This document shows, in pieces, positions 61,972 to 64,000 of a stretch of 64,000 nucleotides of DNA. Within the stretch, counting starts at the first letter, position 1, and each line of letters begins with the position of its first letter. Location: contig CAYNMV010000011.1 in NCBI GenBank assembly GCA_964398315.1, positions 20,796 to 84,795 of the forward strand. Reading direction: 5' to 3'. Under the pieces are notes generated by a model, which worked only from the letters and a program-made list of their open reading frames with translations, searched no databases and was not told the DNA's origin. A program made the translations under genes and the position numbers. Source of the stretch: JADLCB01 sp964398315 (GTDB taxonomy: Bacteria > Planctomycetota > Phycisphaerae > Tepidisphaerales > Tepidisphaeraceae).

Positions 61972-62577
61972 ATGGATATTGAGCCCGTCACCGGTCACTG
62001 TGCCGTCGCTGAAGTGCGTTTTGGCAGCAACGGTGATTCAGGCGGGTTCGATGCCGAATATCGCGTGGGCGATGCCGCAGGCAACTGGTCCACAGGTCGG
62101 CGGCAGTGGGATGCGAATTTGAGCGATGGCCTGTCCAGTGGTGCTGTCGCAACCTCATTTGTCGCCCATGCGGGAGGCGGTGCAAATGGAATTGCCTGGT
62201 CCGTCACCGGGGGGGTGACGGACCCGCTTTCATTTGGCGGCGTCACCTATGGCAACATCGTTTCCGTCAAGCTGCGGGCCTACGTTGGCGGACCAGGCCG
62301 GCGTATGGCCTGGTCGAACGTTGTGGTGCGCTTCTATCGCAACGGGCAGCTTCGCCAGAGCAAGACCATCCCCAACATCCTCTGGCCGGATGCCAACACC
62401 CTCGGCATGGGCCAGTCCAACCCGGTGGTGAGAACCCTCAACGTGACTCCCACGGCCACCGACAACGATGAGGTGTCCGTCTCCGCCTCCATCACCCTCG
62501 AGGCCGATACCGGCATCAGCCCCAGCGCGGATGATATCGCCGGCCAGTTGTACCTCTTTACTGATAGCTGTGCCTGA
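61972..62577 (+). CDS. Unrecognised beta-rich protein
   Basis: 201 residues, no signal peptide, no membrane segment. Strand-forming segments alternate with Gly/Asn/Asp turns (AEVRFGSNGDSGGFDAEYRV, SVKLRAYVGGPGRRMAWSNV, VVVRFYRNGQLRQSKTI), and the end LYLFTDSCA has a single Cys. It reads like a carbohydrate- or surface-associated beta-sandwich, but I know no family. GGGAAGGGA precedes the ATG. Codon use matches neighbours, so I believe it is real. Confidence 0.6.
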   Translation: MDIEPVTGHCAVAEVRFGSNGDSGGFDAEYRVGDAAGNWSTGRRQWDANLSDGLSSGAVATSFVAHAGGGANGIAWSVTGGVTDPLSFGGVTYGNIVSVKLRAYVGGPGRRMAWSNVVVRFYRNGQLRQSKTIPNILWPDANTLGMGQSNPVVRTLNVTPTATDNDEVSVSASITLEADTGISPSADDIAGQLYLFTDSCA

Positions 62578-63026
62578 GGGCCGTTCGTTATCGCTGCCGC
62601 CCCCGCATCAGCACAACCGGCGCACGACTCAAGCGCGCAGCGTATGAGCCGCTGATCCCGCGACCAATGGCCGGCTTGTCATCTGTTCCTCCGGTAAGCG
62701 ACCTTCCGGCCGGCCGGTTCGCGCATGGCGGATCTGCGCGTGCCAGCTCTGCGCCTGGCGCGCGATCGGCACGATTTGGCAACCGACACGCGGCCGCGCC
62801 CTGTCCACCCTTTTCGCGTTTGCGGATGTCTGTTCAGCCGGGCTGTGCCGCAAGGCGCGCCACCGCCTTTTGCGGCAGGAGCACAGCGCAAGGCACGCCA
62901 CCGCATCGGCCCGCGATGGAAAAGGCAGAAGACAGTTGTATGGAGTAACGCGGTTCTCCACACACCTGCCTTCTTACCTGCTTCCCCGTTCCGTGCCTTC
63001 TGCTGCCGCTTCACCATCCGGGCAGG
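62578..63026. other. 449-base stretch between two beta-rich protein genes
   Basis: No supported gene. It contains an imperfect direct repeat GCAAGGCGCGCCACCGC / GCAAGGCACGCCACCGC (62850-62866 and 62888-62904, one mismatch) and many short GC palindromes. No promoter or terminator can be pointed to with confidence. Confidence 0.4.
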
Positions 63027-64000
63027 TCAGCGCGAGGCGATGTTGAAGCTGACGTTGCTCTTTTCACCTTTCTCATCGGTGCGACGGAACTTGGAGATGT
63101 CCGTATTGCGGATCTCGTAAGTCACCTTGGCCGACTCCGAGGCGCCTGGATACCAGGAGAACTTGTGCAGATAGCCCTGGAAGCCCGAGGGCACCGAGAA
63201 ACGGACCCCGTCGATCGCGACCTGCGTGGCAGCGCCAGTGGCGTTCCAGCCACCCACCAGTGCCCAGGTGGAGGGCGTGATGGTGAACTGGCTGTTGCGG
63301 ATGGTGACTTGCGCCATGTTGTTGGGCGTCACCAGCACGCCATCGGTGTCAATGGTGATCCGGCAGTTGTCGATCACCACGCCCTCGCTGGCCGCACTGG
63401 CCGAGAAGTTGGGATTGCGCAGGGTCGAGTTCTCGACAGTCAGGCGCTTGCCGGCGGCCACCCGGAAGGCGGCATCGGTGATGGTGGAGTTGCGAATCAC
63501 GCCGCTGGCGATGTAGCTGCCGGCCTCGATGGTGCAGTTCTCCAGATTCTCGGCCGAGATCAGCAGATGCTCTGAGCCGTTTCGGATGGTGCAGTCCACC
63601 AGCCGGGTGAGATGGCCGCTCAGGATGGCGGTGTTGTCGAATGTCTCGCGGGTGAACGTGGCCTCATAGGTGCCGATGAACGGCTCCTTGGCATGCTGCT
63701 TGGAATAGCCGACGGCCGCATTGGTGTAGCGGTTGCCGACGGCGTACATGTCGGTCTGCGAGCTGAAGGCCACCTTGACGGTGTGCGCCTTCTCGCCTTC
63801 GGCCTTCTCGAAGACGTTGTCGATCACCGAGTAGTGCTGCGTGCGGCCATAGAAGATGCTTTCACCGCGGAACGTGTTGTTGCGGAAGATCAGCCCCGCG
63901 CCGGCACAGGTGATGACGTTCAGGCGGCTTTCGAAGGTGTTGTCCTCGATCAGGTCGCCCTGCATGTACTCCCAGCCGTCTTCCCAGTCGATGTCGCAGC
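63027..64000 (-). CDS. Right-handed parallel beta-helix repeat protein (partial)
   Basis: The C-terminal part of a larger secreted protein; the N-terminus lies beyond the right edge (the frame is open through 64000, reading CDIDWEDGWEYM before the visible part). Repeated rungs such as IEDNTFESRLNVITCAGAGL, LENCTIEAGSYIASGVIRNS and VTIRNSQFTI carry the N-x-T/S-F ladders of pectate-lyase-like beta-helices. It likely binds or cleaves polysaccharide or acts as a surface protein. No sorting tail is present at the C-terminus (ends SNVSFNIASR). Confidence 0.85.
   Translation of the reverse strand, partial: CDIDWEDGWEYMQGDLIEDNTFESRLNVITCAGAGLIFRNNTFRGESIFYGRTQHYSVIDNVFEKAEGEKAHTVKVAFSSQTDMYAVGNRYTNAAVGYSKQHAKEPFIGTYEATFTRETFDNTAILSGHLTRLVDCTIRNGSEHLLISAENLENCTIEAGSYIASGVIRNSTITDAAFRVAAGKRLTVENSTLRNPNFSASAASEGVVIDNCRITIDTDGVLVTPNNMAQVTIRNSQFTITPSTWALVGGWNATGAATQVAIDGVRFSVPSGFQGYLHKFSWYPGASESAKVTYEIRNTDISKFRRTDEKGEKSNVSFNIASR

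Overview
This window is GC-rich, densely coded DNA, almost certainly from a planctomycete, most likely the class Phycisphaerae. The assignment is an inference from gene families: a DUF6785-type polytopic protein, a planctomycete-style ECF sigma factor followed by a Ser/Thr kinase carrying an FGE-sulfatase domain, a PEP-CTERM surface protein, a pseudopilin with the GFTLVELLVI leader, a PEGA/TolB-like lipoprotein and a PPi-dependent phosphofructokinase. No rRNA or tRNA gene was seen. A run of 100 N (47795-47894) marks a scaffold join, so the order across that point is provisional.

Layout. 1-5 kb: end of a sugar ABC importer (MalG-type permease), a Nudix hydrolase that may be expressed from a leaderless mRNA, a site-2-type protease and a DUF6785 protein. 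5.8-17.3 kb: an exopolysaccharide locus with a Wzz/BY-kinase, a PHP-type tyrosine phosphatase, a sugar transferase with a degenerate GGDEF-like N-terminus, a WecG/TagA/CpsF glycosyltransferase, three GT4 glycosyltransferases and an O-antigen-ligase/polymerase-type protein. No flippase (Wzx) or outer-membrane exporter (Wza) is visible here. 17.4-26.2 kb: GNAT, PEGA/beta-propeller lipoprotein, CbiX-type chelatase, M28 peptidase with PDZ, MsrA, PPi-PFK and MscS. 26.2-32.1 kb: an MsbA-like exporter with a PDZ-like domain inserted in its first external loop, a DegT/DnrJ aminotransferase, a WaaG-like glycosyltransferase and a PhyH-family oxygenase, which suggests envelope glycolipid work.

32.2-41.4 kb: sucD (without sucC) divergent from a nuoHJKLMN block that encodes only membrane subunits of complex I and lacks nuoI between H and J. 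The nuo spacers carry hairpins, several built from GGCAACC-like heptads that run up to the start codons. 42.8-51.9 kb: the complete N-acetylglutaminylglutamine amide (NAGGN) osmoprotectant trio (amidotransferase, GNAT/ATP-grasp ligase, M42 peptidase), followed by a peptide-type ABC importer (binding protein and two permeases, no ATPases). 51.9-64 kb: GH4 enzyme, ARPP-1-like protein, coiled-coil membrane protein, WYL regulator, PEP-CTERM protein, pseudopilin, ECF sigma/kinase pair, an unrecognised beta-rich protein, and a beta-helix protein that runs off the right edge.

The strongest leads for novelty are the PDZ-containing ABC exporter, the GGDEF-like/sugar-transferase fusion, the NAGGN trio in this lineage, two small families of dispersed intergenic hairpins, the heptad hairpins of the nuo operon, and a scaffold gap that appears to have zero real length.
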